NCBI RefSeq assembly: GCF_048569485.1
Contig: NC_134355.1
Span: 561,217,642 to 561,281,641 of the forward strand
Source of the DNA: Anomaloglossus baeobatrachus
Taxonomy: Eukaryota; Chordata; Amphibia; Anura; Aromobatidae
Direction of reading: 5' to 3'
DNA length: 64,000 nucleotides
Made by a program: the position numbers and the translations under genes. This document shows positions 1 through 10,955 of the stretch, one piece after another; the first letter of the stretch is position 1; the number at the start of each line of letters is the position of its first letter. Under the pieces are notes generated by a model. The model had not been told where the DNA came from, made no database searches, and saw nothing but the letters and a program-made list of their open reading frames with translations.

Positions 1-190
1 ATTATGTAACATTATACAATATATTGCCTTCTGTCAGCCCAGCAGGATCATAAGTGTGACGTCTTAGGAGTAGTGAAAGAATTAAAGTAATTTACTACTG
101 GAGTAATTATTCTTTATATGCCAGATGAGAGAATCCTTTTTTATCCTAGTAGTAAACTCTAGTGATCCTATGTATGGGCTTCCTAGTGTT

Positions 191-985
191 TAGAGATGGG
201 TGGACTCGCAGAAAATCGGAACCAGCGGGTCCCTGCTAATTTTTTTAAAAAATCTGGTTCCGGTCCATATAAGTCTGTGGCAACCAGAATTTTAGATTTA
301 AAAATGTTGATAGAAGGGATGGGGGGATAGGAGCACAAGCGGTGTACTCACCGAAGCTCCGTGTCATAGCAGGCGTGTTCAAAATGAGCCCGGTTTAGAA
401 TAGACAATCTTTTTCTAAGTCCACGTGGGCATGGAGTTGTTTATAATAGAAGCGGGGGTCTGGGGGTAAGACCCCTACATAGGGGGAGAGGGATGAGCTG
501 CGCCCGCCATGTTTACACCTCTGCTCATCCTGAGCCTCCTGGTTCATGAATCACGAAGCAGGTGGCTCAGGATGAGCTGCGCCCATGATGTTTCCTTCAC
601 TGCTCATCCTGAGCCTCCTGGTTAATGAATCATGATTCTGTCCTGCAGACAGCGCCTGTGAGTGGTTGCAGTCAGATGCTGTCACACAGGCTGGGGGCAC
701 GTCTGATTGCAACCTATCACAGAGGCAAGTCTGGCTGGTGGGCGGGGAAAGCAAGGAAAGCATTGCATATGTAGGAGCAATAATGAGCAGCCCAGGGAGG
801 CTACAGGAACAGTGTCCAGCCGAGCAGAAGCAGTTTACAGCCACGACAGAGCCTTGGTAAATATGAAGTGCTCGCTTCATTCTTATTTTCTCTATTTTTC
901 ATTTATTTTTTTAATTTTGTGGCACCCGGGTACCTTTGAAACCACGCGGATCTGGATTTTTACAGTCCAGGTCCGCCCATCACTA
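191..985. mobile_element. hAT-like non-autonomous element
   Basis: The ends are imperfect inverted repeats beginning TAGAGATGGGTGGAC and ending GTCCGCCCATCACTA, the TAGNGATGGG type seen in hAT elements. The flanking 8 bases (CTAGTGTT and CTAGCAGT) agree at 5 positions, so the target duplication is worn or uncertain. No transposase is visible inside. A second element with similar ends lies at 26739-27086. Confidence 0.5.
492..632. repeat. Two-copy direct repeat, 79-bp period
   Basis: A block starting GATGAGCTGCGCCC at 492 returns at 571 with about 10 differences over 62 bases. Both copies end with the same GAGCCTCCTGG and ATGAATCA motifs. It lies inside the hAT-like element and looks like a local tandem duplication. 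Confidence 0.75.
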
Positions 986-1043
986 CTAGCAGTTTAATGG
1001 TATCTACAGCTGAAAACAATGGATAGCCTCATGTGAACTGTTA

Positions 1044-1385
1044 GGCTCTGTGCGCACGTGTGCGTATTGCATGCAGTTACGCTGCGTTCTGCACCGCAGA
1101 GTAACTGCATGCGTCCTGCGCCCCCAGCACAATCTATGAAGATTGTGCATGAGACGTGCGCACATGGCATATTAGAACGCAGCAATTCGGCTGCTGCCCG
1201 AAGCGTGCGTTCTAAGAAGTGACATGTCACTTCTTTCGTGCGCTTTGCATGCTGTCTATAGGGAGAGGCAGCAGCCAGAGCGCACGAATCCTGCAGGCAC
1301 CAGGCGCTTCAGAACGGAGCTTTTCAGCTGCGCTCTGAAGCGGACCTTTTGTGTGCGGTGCAGAGTGCACACGTGTGCACAAAGC
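1044..1385. mobile_element. Harbinger-like MITE (GGCT..GTGCGCACG family)
   Basis: It starts GGCTCTGTGCGCACG after TTA and ends GTGCACAAAGC before TTT, so the 3-bp target duplication is nearly kept. Related copies lie at 26376-26700 and 48981-49353, sharing the TGCATGCAGTTACGCTGCG and ACAATCTATGAAGATTGTGC blocks. It is non-coding. The PIF/Harbinger assignment rests only on the 3-bp TWA duplication and the terminal repeats. Confidence 0.6.
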
Positions 1386-2347
1386 TTTAAAGAGAGCCAT
1401 ACAGTGGCACCCCTGGTCAAAATTACTGTTATTGTGAACAGTTAAGCAAGTTGAAGATTAAATGATCCCTAAAAGGCATATAGATAAAATATTTCCTTTG
1501 TATTTTAGGAAGAAAAAAAAAAAAAAATACTGTATATATTTCACCTTTTACATTTTTAATTGAAAAAAAAGGGAAATGCACCGATGCAAAACTTTGTGCA
1601 CCCTGCATGGTTAGTACCTAGAAGCACCCACTTTGTCAAGTATCTCAGCTTGTAAATGCTTTTTGTAGCCAGTCAAGAGTCTTTCAATTCTTGTTTGAGG
1701 AATTTTCATGTATTCTTTCTTGGAAACATCTTCCAGTTCTGTGAGATTCCTGGGTCGTCTTGCATGCACTGCTCTTTTGAGGTCTAGCGACAGATTTTCA
1801 ATGATGTTCAGATCAGGGAACTGTGAGGGCCATCGTAAAACCTTCAGCTACCGCCTTTTGAGGAAGTTTTTGTGGATTTTGAAGTGTGTTTAGGATCATT
1901 ATCCATTTGTAGAAGCCTTTTTTTCAATTAAACTGCAGCTTTTTTTTACATCAAAATGTGTGTGAGAGCTGCTTGTAGGATTGCTAGAGAGGCAAGTCAA
2001 AACCCCTGCTTGATTGCAAAAGACCTTAAGGCAAATTTAGGAGACTCTAGAGTTGTGGTACATTGTTCTACTGTTCACAGACATTTTCACAAATATGGCC
2101 TTCATGGAAGAGTCATCAAAAGAAAACCTCTCATGCGTCTTCACCATAAAATATGCAAAAGAACATCTACACAATCCTGATGCATTTTGGAGGCAAGTCC
2201 TGTGGAGCAATGAGGTTAAAACAGAACTCTTTGCCCACAATGATCAAAGGTACATTGAAGGAAATAATTATTTGATCCCTTGCTGAGTTTGTAAGTTTGC
2301 CCACTAACAAAGACATGAACAGTCTAGTAGTCATATAGTGAGAGATG

Positions 2348-2864
2348 AGGCCGCTTTACACGTTGCGACATCGCTAGCATTTGCTGGTGATGTCGAGCGT
2401 GATAGCACCCGCCCCCGTCGTATGGCCGATATGTGGTGATCGCTGCCGTAGTGAACATTATCGCTACGGCAGCGTCACACACACATACCTGCTCTGCGAC
2501 GTCGCTGTGACCGGCGAACCGCCTCCTTTCTAAGGGGGTGGTTCGTTCAGCGGCACAGTGACGTCACAGCAGCGTCACTGAACCGTCGCCCAATAGAAAA
2601 GGAGGGGCGTAGATGAGCGGGACGAACATCCCGCCCACCTTCTTCCTTCCTCATTGCCAGCGGCCGCACGTAAGGTGAGGTTCCTTGTTCTTGCGGTGTC
2701 ACACATAATCATGTGTGATGCCGCAGGTTTTTGCGATGATTCAAAATCGCTCATAGGTGTCACACGCAACGACATCACTAACACGGCCGGATGTGCGTCA
2801 CAAATTCTGTGACCACAACGACATCGTTTTAGCTTTAGCGATGTCGTAGCGTGTTAAGCGGCCT
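2348..2864. mobile_element. Harbinger-like MITE (AGGCCGCTTTACACG family)
   Basis: Inverted ends AGGCCGCTTTACACGTTGCG and GCGTGTTAAGCGGCCT enclose a CpG-rich body with GTGACGTCACAG and the phrase CCCAATAGAAAAGGAGGGGCG. The same body recurs at 20771-21353, 57448-57947 and 62863-63398. The flanks here (ATG and ATA) do not match exactly. No coding capacity. Confidence 0.75.
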
Positions 2865-2969
2865 ATAGAATATCCAAAATAAAATCCAGAAAATCACATT
2901 GCATAAGTTAAATAAATGTATTTTCATTTTGCAGAGAAATAAGTATTTGATCCCTCTGGCAAATGAGAC

Positions 2970-3948
2970 TTAATACTTGGTGGCAGAACCCTTGTTGGCA
3001 AGCACAGCAGTCAAACTTTTTTTTTTTGTAGTTGATCATGAGGTTTGCGCACATGTCAGGAGATATTTTGGTCCACTCTTCTTTGCAGATCATCTCTAAA
3101 TCATTAAGATTTTGAGTCTGTCTCTTGGCAACTCGTAGCTTCAGCTCCCTCCATAGGTTTTCTATGGGATTAAGGCCTAGAGACTGGCTAGGGCACTCCA
3201 TGACCTTAAGGTGTTTCTTTTTGAGCCACTCCTTTGTTGCCTTGGCTGCCTGTTTTGGGTCATTGTCATGCTGGAAGATGCAGCCACGAACCATTTTTAA
3301 TGTCCTGGCGGAGGGAAGGAGGTTGTCACTGAGGATTTTACCTTACATGGCTTCATCCATTGTCCTATTGATGTGTTGAAGTAGTCCTGTGCTTTTAGCA
3401 GAGAAACATTCCCAAAACATAATGTTTCCACCTCCATGCTTGACAATGGGGATGGTGTTCTTTGGGTTATAGGTAGCATTTCTTTTCATCCAAACACGGC
3501 GACTTGAGTTAAGGCCAAAGAGCTCAATTTTTGTCTCAACTGACCAGAGCACCTTCTCCCAATCACTCTCAGAATCATCCAGGTATGCATTGGCAAACTT
3601 CAGATGGGCCTGCACATGTGCCTTCTTGATCAGTGGGACTTTGCGGGCACTGCAGGATTTTAAGCCATAACGGCGTCACCAATGGTTTTCTTGGTGACAG
3701 TGGTCCCAGCTGCCTTGAGATTATTAACAAGTTTCCCGTGTAGTTTTAGGCTGACGAGTTGAGATTTTGCATAGTGCCCCAGATCGATGTCGATTGACAC
3801 TCATTTTGTATTTCTTCCATTTTCTTACTATTGCACCAATAGTTGTCTCCTTCTCACCCAGCGTCTTACTTATGGTCTTGCAGCCCATTCCAGCCTTGTG
3901 CAGGTCTATGATCTTAACATCTTTAGAATGCTCTTTGGTCTTGCCCAT
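2970..3948 (-). pseudogene. Tc1 transposase of the inner element
   Basis: This is a Tc1-type DDE transposase of roughly 330 codons, starting [12 protein letters not shown] at 3948 and ending ATKY-stop at 2970. The paired helix-turn-helix N-terminus reads cleanly ([17 protein letters not shown]). The first catalytic region reads [12 protein letters not shown], where family members have LWTDET or LWSDET, so the first Asp is replaced. The second region [13 protein letters not shown] and the Glu of [12 protein letters not shown] are kept. At least two frame changes separate these blocks (near 3300-3350 and 3615-3720). Non-functional. Confidence 0.85.
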
Positions 3949-5220
3949 GTTGTAGAGGTTAGAGTCTGACTGATAAATTGTGTCTTTGGACAGGAGTCTT
4001 TTATACAGGTGACAATTTAAGACAGCTGTCTTTAATGCAGGTAACAAGTTGATTAGGAGCATCTAAGCAGTCTGTAGAAGCCAGAACTCTTAATGGTTGG
4101 TAGGGGATCAAATACTTATTTCTCTCTGCAAAATGCAAATAAATTTATATAGTTTATACAATGTAATTTTCTGGATTTTATTTTGGATATTCTATCTCTC
4201 ACTGTTAAAATTAACCAACCCTTAAAATTATAGAATGTCTTACTCTTTGTCAGTGGGAAAATTTAAAAAATCACCAAGAGATCAAATAATTATTTCCTTC
4301 ATTGTATGTGTGGAGAGAAAAGGGCACAGAATTTCAGGAAAAAAAACATATTGCCAACCATTAAGCATGGAGGTGTATCAATCATGCTTTGGAGTTGTGT
4401 TGCAGCCAATGGCACAGGGAACATTGCACGGGTAGAGCGAATAATGGATTCATTTGAATTTCAACAAAATCTTAATGCAAGCATAACACCATCTGTAAAA
4501 AATAGCTGAAGTTGAAAGGAGGATGGCTTCTATAAATGGATAATAATCCTAAACACACGTCAAAATTCACACTAGATTACCTCAAAAGGCACAAGCTGAA
4601 GGTTTTATAATGGCTCTCACATACTCCTAATCTGAGCATCATTGAAAATTTGTGGCTAGACCTCAAAAGAGCAGTGCATGCAAGACGACCCAGGAATCTC
4701 ACAGAACTGGCAGATTTTTCCAAGGAAGAATGGATGAAAATCCCTCAAACTAGAATTGAAAGACTCTTGGCTGGTTACAAAAAGTGTTTACAAACTGTGA
4801 TACTTGACAAAGATTGTGCTACTAGGTACTAACCATGCAGGGTGCCCAAATGTTTGCATCTGCCCTTTTTTCTGTTTTGTTAACTTAATAAAAGGTAAAA
4901 GATGAAAAACATTTTTTTTTCCTAAATTACAAAGAATTCCTTTTAGAGATCATTTCATCTTCAACTTGCTTAACTGTTCACAATAACAGTAATTTTGACC
5001 AGGGGTCCCCAAACTTTTGCATGCCACTGTATTGCACCCAGTCACTGGTTGGGGAACTTTACTATGAACAATAGTAGGCCAAATAGTTCAAAAATAAGGG
5101 AAGATGGTAAGGCTATGTTCACATATGCTTCGGAGGCTCAGTCTCAGAGACAGTTATTTTTGATGAAAAGAATGCAATATCTTGTGATGGATATTATATG
5201 AAGATGAGTAAAAAAGTCAA

Positions 5221-6045
5221 TAGGACCCTGGTCCAGTTAACACATTGTTAGTTTGTGTCTGCTGGACCCGGGCACTGCCAATCTTCTCCTACCTGACAGT
5301 TTCACCAGAGCCTCTTTTGATGAAAAGGTCACAGGATGTGGGGAGGTAGGAGAAGCTTGGCTGTGTAACGGAACTGACTTGCGGTACGGCTCTTGAGCTG
5401 CAGACTTCTGTTGTGTCCTCCTGCACACAGTCATCTTGTTATTGTTTATCCTATGTCGGGTCGTTCGCTGCATTTGGTAGGTTACCGGCTGGTGAGGTGC
5501 TTGCTCTCATGCGCTGCTTCTGGGCAATTGCTCTGCTTTATCGTGGAGTGTCCGTGCCAGGAGCGATGCCAGTCGTATTCTCTGGCTAAGTTGTGGTAAG
5601 CTCTCTGCTTCTGGTTTTTGCTTTTGATCTTGGCTCTCGACCCCAGACTGACCCCTGACTTGAATCCGCCTGCTCCCTCTGACTTGCCATTCCTGTCTGG
5701 CTCCCAACTTTGGCGTTCCCTCCTGACTACTCTTCTGTCTGCCCCCTGTGTTTGTACTGTCTCTCCTGGTTATCTGAACTTCGGCTTGTTACACGACTTC
5801 ACTCCCGTCTGCTCCTTGTGTATCATCGCGTCCTCTCAGCTCTGACCTCGGCCTGCCTGACTTTCCTCACTCTAGTATCTCCAGTTCCACCTAGTGTAGT
5901 TACAGGATACTACACTCCTCAGTTTGAACTCCCTCACTCCACTATGATAGGAACGTTACATCAGGGACATTACAGGCAGTTTTCTCAGGTCCTGATGATT
6001 ACAGATTTCCAATGTGATCACTGGACCAGGGTCCTGTTAATCTTT
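5221..6045 (+). mobile_element. Probable gypsy-type LTR bounded by an inverted repeat
   Basis: The stretch 5390-5990 has the C/T-rich, ORF-poor look of the 3' half of frog gypsy-type LTRs, with many CTGACC and CTCTG phrases. It is bounded by a nearly perfect inverted repeat, about 28 bases each side: AGGACCCTGGTCCAGTTAAC at 5222 and its complement around 6018-6043. LTRs do not normally carry such ends, so either a foldback element was invaded by an LTR or the edges are coincidental. A fossil; no protein region is recognisable. Confidence 0.4.
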
Positions 6046-6059
6046 TTGCTCAACTCTAA

Positions 6060-6752
6060 AGCGGACTTTACACGCTGCAACATCGCTACCGATATATCGT
6101 CGGGGTCATGTCGGTAGTGACACACATCCGGCACCGGTGGCGACATCGCAGCGTGTGACGCTAATGCGTGAAGATCAACGAGCGCAAATACGTGCGATAT
6201 CGTACCTCGTTGTCACGTCGTTCATTTCCATAATATCGCAGGTTGATCCTGCGACAAATGGTTCATCGCTCAGTACACATGCATAATCGCTCCGTGTGAC
6301 ACCCCTTGCATGTCGAACAATATCGCGTATGCGATCGGCATCATCACCCGTCCGTTCTGCCTCACATAGAGCTTTTAAAGTTGAGTTAACCAATCTTAAT
6401 GGAGAAATCATAGTGTACGTAACATGTCATGCAGCAAAGGGCGGAAAGCGAGAGTGAATCAATGGTGCATGTGGGTTTGCATGAAGTATAATGGGCGCCT
6501 CGGACAAGGACTATTTCTTTTGAAGCGTGACTCGTGTGACGCCTTCGAAACAACCAAGACACAGAAAGAACATCGCTGCAGACATTGACAGCATTTGCCG
6601 GTCGGGATTTTCGCCACTGCGCTCATTTCGTGTAACTGCTAATAAACAATTCAGGTGCGATCAACCAACATCGCTGCTGCGAGTTGGCCATGTACGATCG
6701 CTTGTGCGCAAGAATGACATCGCCGCCGAGGTTGCAACGTATAAAACCTGCT
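6060..6752. mobile_element. Harbinger-like MITE, TAA duplication
   Basis: TAA at 6057-6059 and 6753-6755 flanks imperfect inverted ends: AGCGGACTTTACACGCTGCA on the left and the complement of AGCAGGTTTTATACGTTGCA on the right. The interior has many CpG and ATCGC words, as in the copies at 62863 and 20771. The 121-codon open frame at 6527-6892 crosses its right edge and is not a gene. Confidence 0.7.
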
Positions 6753-6780
6753 TAAGAGTACGTGTACATAAGCAGTATTA

Positions 6781-7437
6781 TGTCACAGATCGGGGGAGAG
6801 TGGGAACCGGGGCTCCTAGACTTGCCCTGAGACTAGGGGGGGCATTGGCTATCCCTTATCTCAGAGTTACCTCCCATGGTGAGGACGTCTGAGCCGCCAG
6901 CCTATCCCTGCTCCTGACCATCCCTGATCTAATACCATCTTCCCCCTTACTCCGGGTGGGGTGGTGGTGCAGATGAGCGTGTTATCACCAACAGTGATAG
7001 AGAAACCAAAACTCTATCACACAGCACGATAACACAGAATTATCAGACAACAAATGATAACCAGGAATCAAAGAGCAGGGAGGAAAGAACCAGACAACAG
7101 GAGGAATTTGACAGCACACCAAGCAATTTGCAGTACATCACCAGTTACTGGAACACAACAGCACACGGATCAGTTTAGTAAAAATCTATAGTCGGCATGG
7201 GAATACAGGGAATACAAATTCCTCCATCTTAAAAAAAGCGGTGTGTAACTGTGATAGGTCTCCTGCAACATGTGATCCAAAAGATAACCAGCAGGCTAGC
7301 ATAAAGTAACTCCAACTAGTTTGATCACTAATGAGCACACAGCTGGTAAATGCCCGAGCCTGCCTGTGCAACTCAAAAGCACCAGAAAATGTATAGTGAG
7401 GACTGTAAGAGTCTGAAGAGAGCTACACCGTGTGACA
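6781..7437 (-). mobile_element. Gypsy-type 3' LTR (fossil)
   Basis: Read on the minus strand, the segment starts TGTCACACGG at 7437 and ends TCTGTGACA at 6781, the usual TG...CA form. A polypurine tract (AGAGGGAGAGGTAG, minus strand) lies directly before its start, as expected next to a 3' LTR. A related LTR fragment lies on the plus strand from 18889; both share GTGCTCATTAGTGATCA or close variants, the GCCTGCTGGTTA block and ATGCCGACTATAG. The upstream integrase end at 7705-8034 has the right orientation. Confidence 0.7.
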
Positions 7438-7503
7438 CTACCTCTCCCTCTACAAAGGGCCTCTGGTCCCTCAGGACCAGGTCTCTACGGATGAAATGCC
7501 CTA

Positions 7504-7687
7504 ACGAGACGCTCTGCATGGATACCAGAGGCTGGTACCCAAGGCCTCTCTTGAGGTCCATAACCCTGCCAAAGAACCAGGTGCTGTAAAGAATAACAGA
7601 CGCTCCGCATGGATACCAGAGGCTGGTACCTAAGGCCTCTCCTCACGTCCATAACCCTGCCAAAGAACCAGGTGCTGTAAAGAATGA
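7504..7687. repeat. Two ~92-bp tandem copies between integrase end and LTR
   Basis: The phrase GCATGGATACCAGAGGCTGG occurs at about 7517 and 7609. The following text (CCATAACCCTGCCAAAGAAC, then GTGCTGTAAAGAAT) is repeated almost unchanged. It lies in the untranslated stretch between the integrase C-terminus and the polypurine tract of the gypsy fossil. Confidence 0.8.
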
Positions 7688-7704
7688 CTAACGACCCAAG
7701 ACTC

Positions 7705-8034
7705 TTAAAGTCTCAATAACTGGAACTCCAGCGATCCATCAACTAAGACCAGAAGTGGAAGGGTGGGAAGAGGAGCTCCTGAACCCACACATTTCTTTAA
7801 TAGAGATTTGTGGAACAAATTATGGATTTTATATGAAGCTGGTAAGGCCAGACTGAAAGCCAATGGATTGATGATAGCAGTCATTTTGAATGGATCGATG
7901 AACCGAGGTCCTAACTTAAGTGATGGTACTTTAAGCTTAATATTTTTAGTGGACAACCACACCAGATTACCCACATACAGGTCAGGACCAGGCACATGTC
8001 TACAGTGAGCCACACGCTTATACTTAGAGCCCAT
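7705..8034 (-). pseudogene. Gypsy-type integrase C-terminal fragment (fossil)
   Basis: The minus-strand frame carries the end of a Ty3/gypsy polyprotein. VGNLVWLSTKNI is followed by KLGPRFIDPFK (the GPY/F-type module after the integrase core) and then LALPASYKIHNLFHKSLLKK, the typical pre-chromodomain end. The element would have had gag, protease, reverse transcriptase and integrase upstream, at higher coordinates; none is recognisable beyond 8040. It is a broken remnant kept with its 3' LTR. Confidence 0.75.
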
Positions 8035-8039
8035 TAAGC

Positions 8040-9515
8040 AATTGCTGCTGAACCTTTTCCTATGTAGACGATAGTGCTGAGGAATTAGACCGCATCAATT
8101 TTTATGCTACATTGGTCTGGTGGCTGACCACCACCATGCCATACACGCCTGACCTTGGTTTGCAATATATTCCTCCTGTTGGTGGCTGTTCACATTCAGC
8201 CACCTCACCCTTTTCCACCCTTTTCTAATTAAGCACCATACTTGGATCTGGTCTACCTTTACTTATGGTTTCTGGTCTTACACTGTGAAGGTCAGTTCTG
8301 ACATTGTCCTGATGTGTGGCGTTTGCTGCACATGCTGGACCTGGGCTGTCTTTTATCTGCAGTTGCCTCTTTTTGCAACATGGAAGCGGTTATATATAGG
8401 TTACAGGTATGTGTGCTCCAATATGGTTTTGCTTTTAATTTATCTACCGCATGGCACATGAAATACATAATATAGAGTAGGACCCCCCCATTGAGATTTG
8501 CCGTGACGTGGCAGGGGTGGCTCAAAAAATTGATCAATTATTTGCTAAAAATCTCATTTTGTATTACAGTACAGTTGAAATAAATCTGTGATTTTGCACT
8601 TATTATATGATTCATGCCACTTTCAGATCGTGCTGGCTCCCCCTCTTTCTTTTTAACGCTGCATAAACTGACCTTTGGTGCAGCATGTTAATTTCTCCTG
8701 CAGAGACGCTTGAGTCTCCTGCACAGGAGAAAACAGCAGATGCAGAGAGAGTATGCTGAGTATAGAACGCCTGCTAATCCTGATCATCTGGACATACCTT
8801 AATAGTATAGTATAGTAATATGGAGTTTGCTGTATATGCTTTTTTCTTGCTCTAGTGTTTCAAGAGTGTGGTAGATGCAGCCTACAAACACCACTGGAGG
8901 AGCGACTAAGTGGACACAATTTCATCCATTACATGTGCTAGTGACCACCTTTTTGATGGATTCACTTTATGTTGCGAGAATAATTGTTGGAGCTCTGCAT
9001 TCACACAAAAGTCAAATGTGAAGAAATGGAATAATATTCTAGTTTCTAATAGGTTCTTTTAAAGGTTATTCTAAAGTTGTCTCTTGAGCCAAACACAGCT
9101 TTCCAGTCTCTCTCACTTCCTGGCTTCTGGCAGATCATTTCCTCCGTGAGTGACAGCTTTGGTAAGGAACAGAGCTGTTGTATTAGTAAAACTCTACAGC
9201 TATGGATTGTTCTGGAGTGTACATTCTTATCAAAGTATTTGCATATAGAGATAACAATGCATTTCAAAAAGCACAGGAAATTGAGAGACTTGATTTGGAG
9301 GCCTGCTCTGAAAGCAGACAATGGTAGGAGCTGTTGAATTTGCAAGGTTTATAACAGCAGCTTGTCAGGAGCTGAGAGGGGAGTTGAGCAGTATTTTCAA
9401 TCAATGGGCTGAAGAGAGCTGACTAGGATGTCAATTCCTCACCTGGAATGTAGCTACTGTACATTTTTGGCCAGAAACTAGAGGCTGGACACCATGGAAA
9501 TGAGCTCTACACAAC
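8040..9515. other. No gene or recognised repeat seen
   Basis: AT-rich intergenic-type sequence with only short chance frames. It lies between the gypsy integrase remnant and the T2-like element. I see no family I can name and no convincing exon. Confidence 0.5.
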
Positions 9516-10042
9516 TTAAAAGGGTGGTTCACCCATATTTTTTATTGTCCAGTACGATATTATATTGAGAAACAATGTTTCTCTCAAATACCTTGTGTTG
9601 GCAATAGTGCCTGTGAGAGGCGCTATTGCAGACCGCTGTTCCCCGCTCCGGTGACGTCACGTCAAGTTCAGCACACGTCACATCCCTGCAGTCGGCTGCA
9701 GTCTTCCTGACTCACTGAGCTGTGGGCGGTGTTCCACCGCTGTCACAGCACAGCGCGTCTCCTGCTTGCAGCGTTCTGCTTTGAGATGGGAGGAAGCAGG
9801 GAGCAGATGGGCTGTGGCGAGCGGTGCAACACCGCTCACAGCACTGTGAGTCAAGAAGACTGCAGCCAGCCGCAGGGATGTGACGTGTGCGGAAATGGAC
9901 ATGACGTCACTGAAGCGGGGAACAGCGGTCTGCAATACCGCCTCTCACAGGCACTATTGCCAACACAAGGTATTTGAGAGAAACATTGTTTCTAAATATA
10001 TCGAACTAGACAATAAAAAATAGGGGTGAACCACTCCTTTAA
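9516..10042. mobile_element. T2/Kolobok-like foldback element, TTAA ends
   Basis: TTAA at 9516-9519 and 10039-10042 bounds inverted ends reading AAGGGTGGTTCACCC and GGGTGAACCACTCCTT. The arms are long: AGAAACAATGTTTCTCTCAA and AATACCTTGTGTTGGCAATA reappear inverted at about 9950-9990. A sister copy lies at 55057-55598. Non-coding. T2 assignment rests on the TTAA duplication and terminal AAAGG-type start. Confidence 0.8.
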
Positions 10043-10839
10043 GATAAAAGCTCTCAATGCATAAAAATGGCAACAGTTAGAAAATGTCAGTCAAATGCAA
10101 ACTTGCTTATTTTCATGCTAACTAAAGCAATTTAATAACATGCCAATTCCTCTTCAATCCTTGTGTCTCTGTAAGATTAATTTGTAAATGACTTCTCTTT
10201 GCTTTCTTAAATAGATAAGCAGTATAAGAAGAAAGTTCTAAGAGTTAATTTAGACACAAAACTAGCAAAGGACCATGTATAATAACAGGATTTCCTTCTT
10301 GCTCTGCAAGTAGGCTTGGCCTGGTCCACTAGGGAGCCGGTGAACACTTGGTGGGCCCCTGAAAAGAAAAGCATCCAGTATGCTCTACCAGTAAATTCGG
10401 CTCCATGAATGTCACAGAAGCAGAAGCAGTTGCTGTGCTACCTAAGTCCAAGAGACAGCACAGTGGGGCGTCTCTGCCTTCTCCAACGAGCCCCACATCT
10501 ACTATAGGAAGAATGTCTTCTTCAACGATGCAAGATGGTGCTCGTTTCTTGCTGTACGGAGGTGGCAAAAAACAACGCATTTTACAGCTTTCAGGAAAAC
10601 TGGAACGTGTGTGCGCACATTCACTATTTAAGCCTACTAACAATAGGTAGAGGGGGCTGGCTCGTCATCTGGGAACGACCAAAATGAAGCAGTCCCCACA
10701 AACCACATTACAGCTGCCAAAGCAAGAGAAGAGAAAGACAGCCCGGACTGCTGCCCCAAAGGGGCTCAAGGAAGGGCAACATGACTAAGAGGGATGCTAG
10801 GCCAGAGGGTGTAGCAAAGGGTTAAGGTGAGCTATTTTG
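10043..10839. other. Unassigned stretch before the CpG-rich unit
   Basis: Short chance frames only (81 codons plus, 104 codons minus). From about 10640 the text becomes richer in G and runs into the TATA promoter at 10880-10950, so part may be the upstream flank or 5' part of that unit. Confidence 0.4.
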
Positions 10840-10877
10840 GGCGGGAAACCAGGAGGTGGGGCTACTGGAGTTATAGG

Positions 10878-10955
10878 GACATTTGATTGGTTAGGGGTAG
10901 GTCAGTGTGGGTTAGTATATATAGGGCAGACTGTTGGGGGGTTGGTCATTCGGCA
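10878..10955 (+). promoter_or_regulatory. TATA promoter with CCAAT-type box
   Basis: GATTGG (an inverted CCAAT box) at about 10885 is followed by TAGTATATATAGGG at about 10914-10927, then TCATTC as a possible initiator at about 10945, some 28 bases after the TATA box. The spacing is right for RNA polymerase II and points into the CpG-rich array to the right. The layout resembles an LTR or retroelement promoter but could also serve a host transcript. Confidence 0.5.

Larger units (their letters stand above)
2253..4304 (-). mobile_element. Tc1/mariner element inserted in another Tc1
   Basis: TA at 2251-2252 and 4305-4306 flanks inverted ends of about 25 bases (CATTGAAGGAAATAATTATT on the left). 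The internal text is the family well known from fish and frogs whose ends include ATTTGATCCC and whose transposase is read on the minus strand. A Harbinger-like MITE sits in its 3' untranslated part at 2348-2864. Substitutions against the consensus I remember are frequent, so it is an old, inactive copy. Confidence 0.88.
1956..4832 (+). pseudogene. Tc1 transposase, split by an inserted Tc1
   Basis: Two separated stretches belong to one Tc1-type DDE transposase. Bases 1956-2252 encode the middle region (VRAACRIAREASQNP, then GRVIKRKPLMR). Bases 4305-4832 carry the rest (ILPTIKHGGVSIMLWSC, then a C-terminal end finishing ATRY and a stop). The break at 2252/4305 is a TA duplication, and the reading runs from NDQRY straight into the WR-E-KG motif of the family. 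The N-terminal DNA-binding part is missing, and frame changes around 4500-4630 destroy the second catalytic Asp region. It cannot encode an active enzyme. Confidence 0.8.
1402..5029. mobile_element. Tc1/mariner element with ~540-bp inverted arms
   Basis: TA dinucleotides at 1400-1401 and 5030-5031 flank ends that begin CAGTGGCA. The left arm (1402 to about 1945) is an inverted copy of the right arm (about 4500 to 5029): both encode the C-terminal end of the same transposase family, on opposite strands, with shared phrases such as AAGAGCAGTGCATGCAAGAC. The right-hand coding copy is split by another Tc1 at 2253-4304. The left terminus lacks part of the terminal repeat seen on the right. The form suggests a foldback derivative or two fused copies. 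Confidence 0.8.

Noticed and set aside
7763-8008. 81-codon plus frame
   Set aside because: Antisense shadow of the gypsy integrase fragment.
10405-10650. 81-codon plus frame as a host exon
   Set aside because: No splice sites or start context of note, and no recognised similarity.
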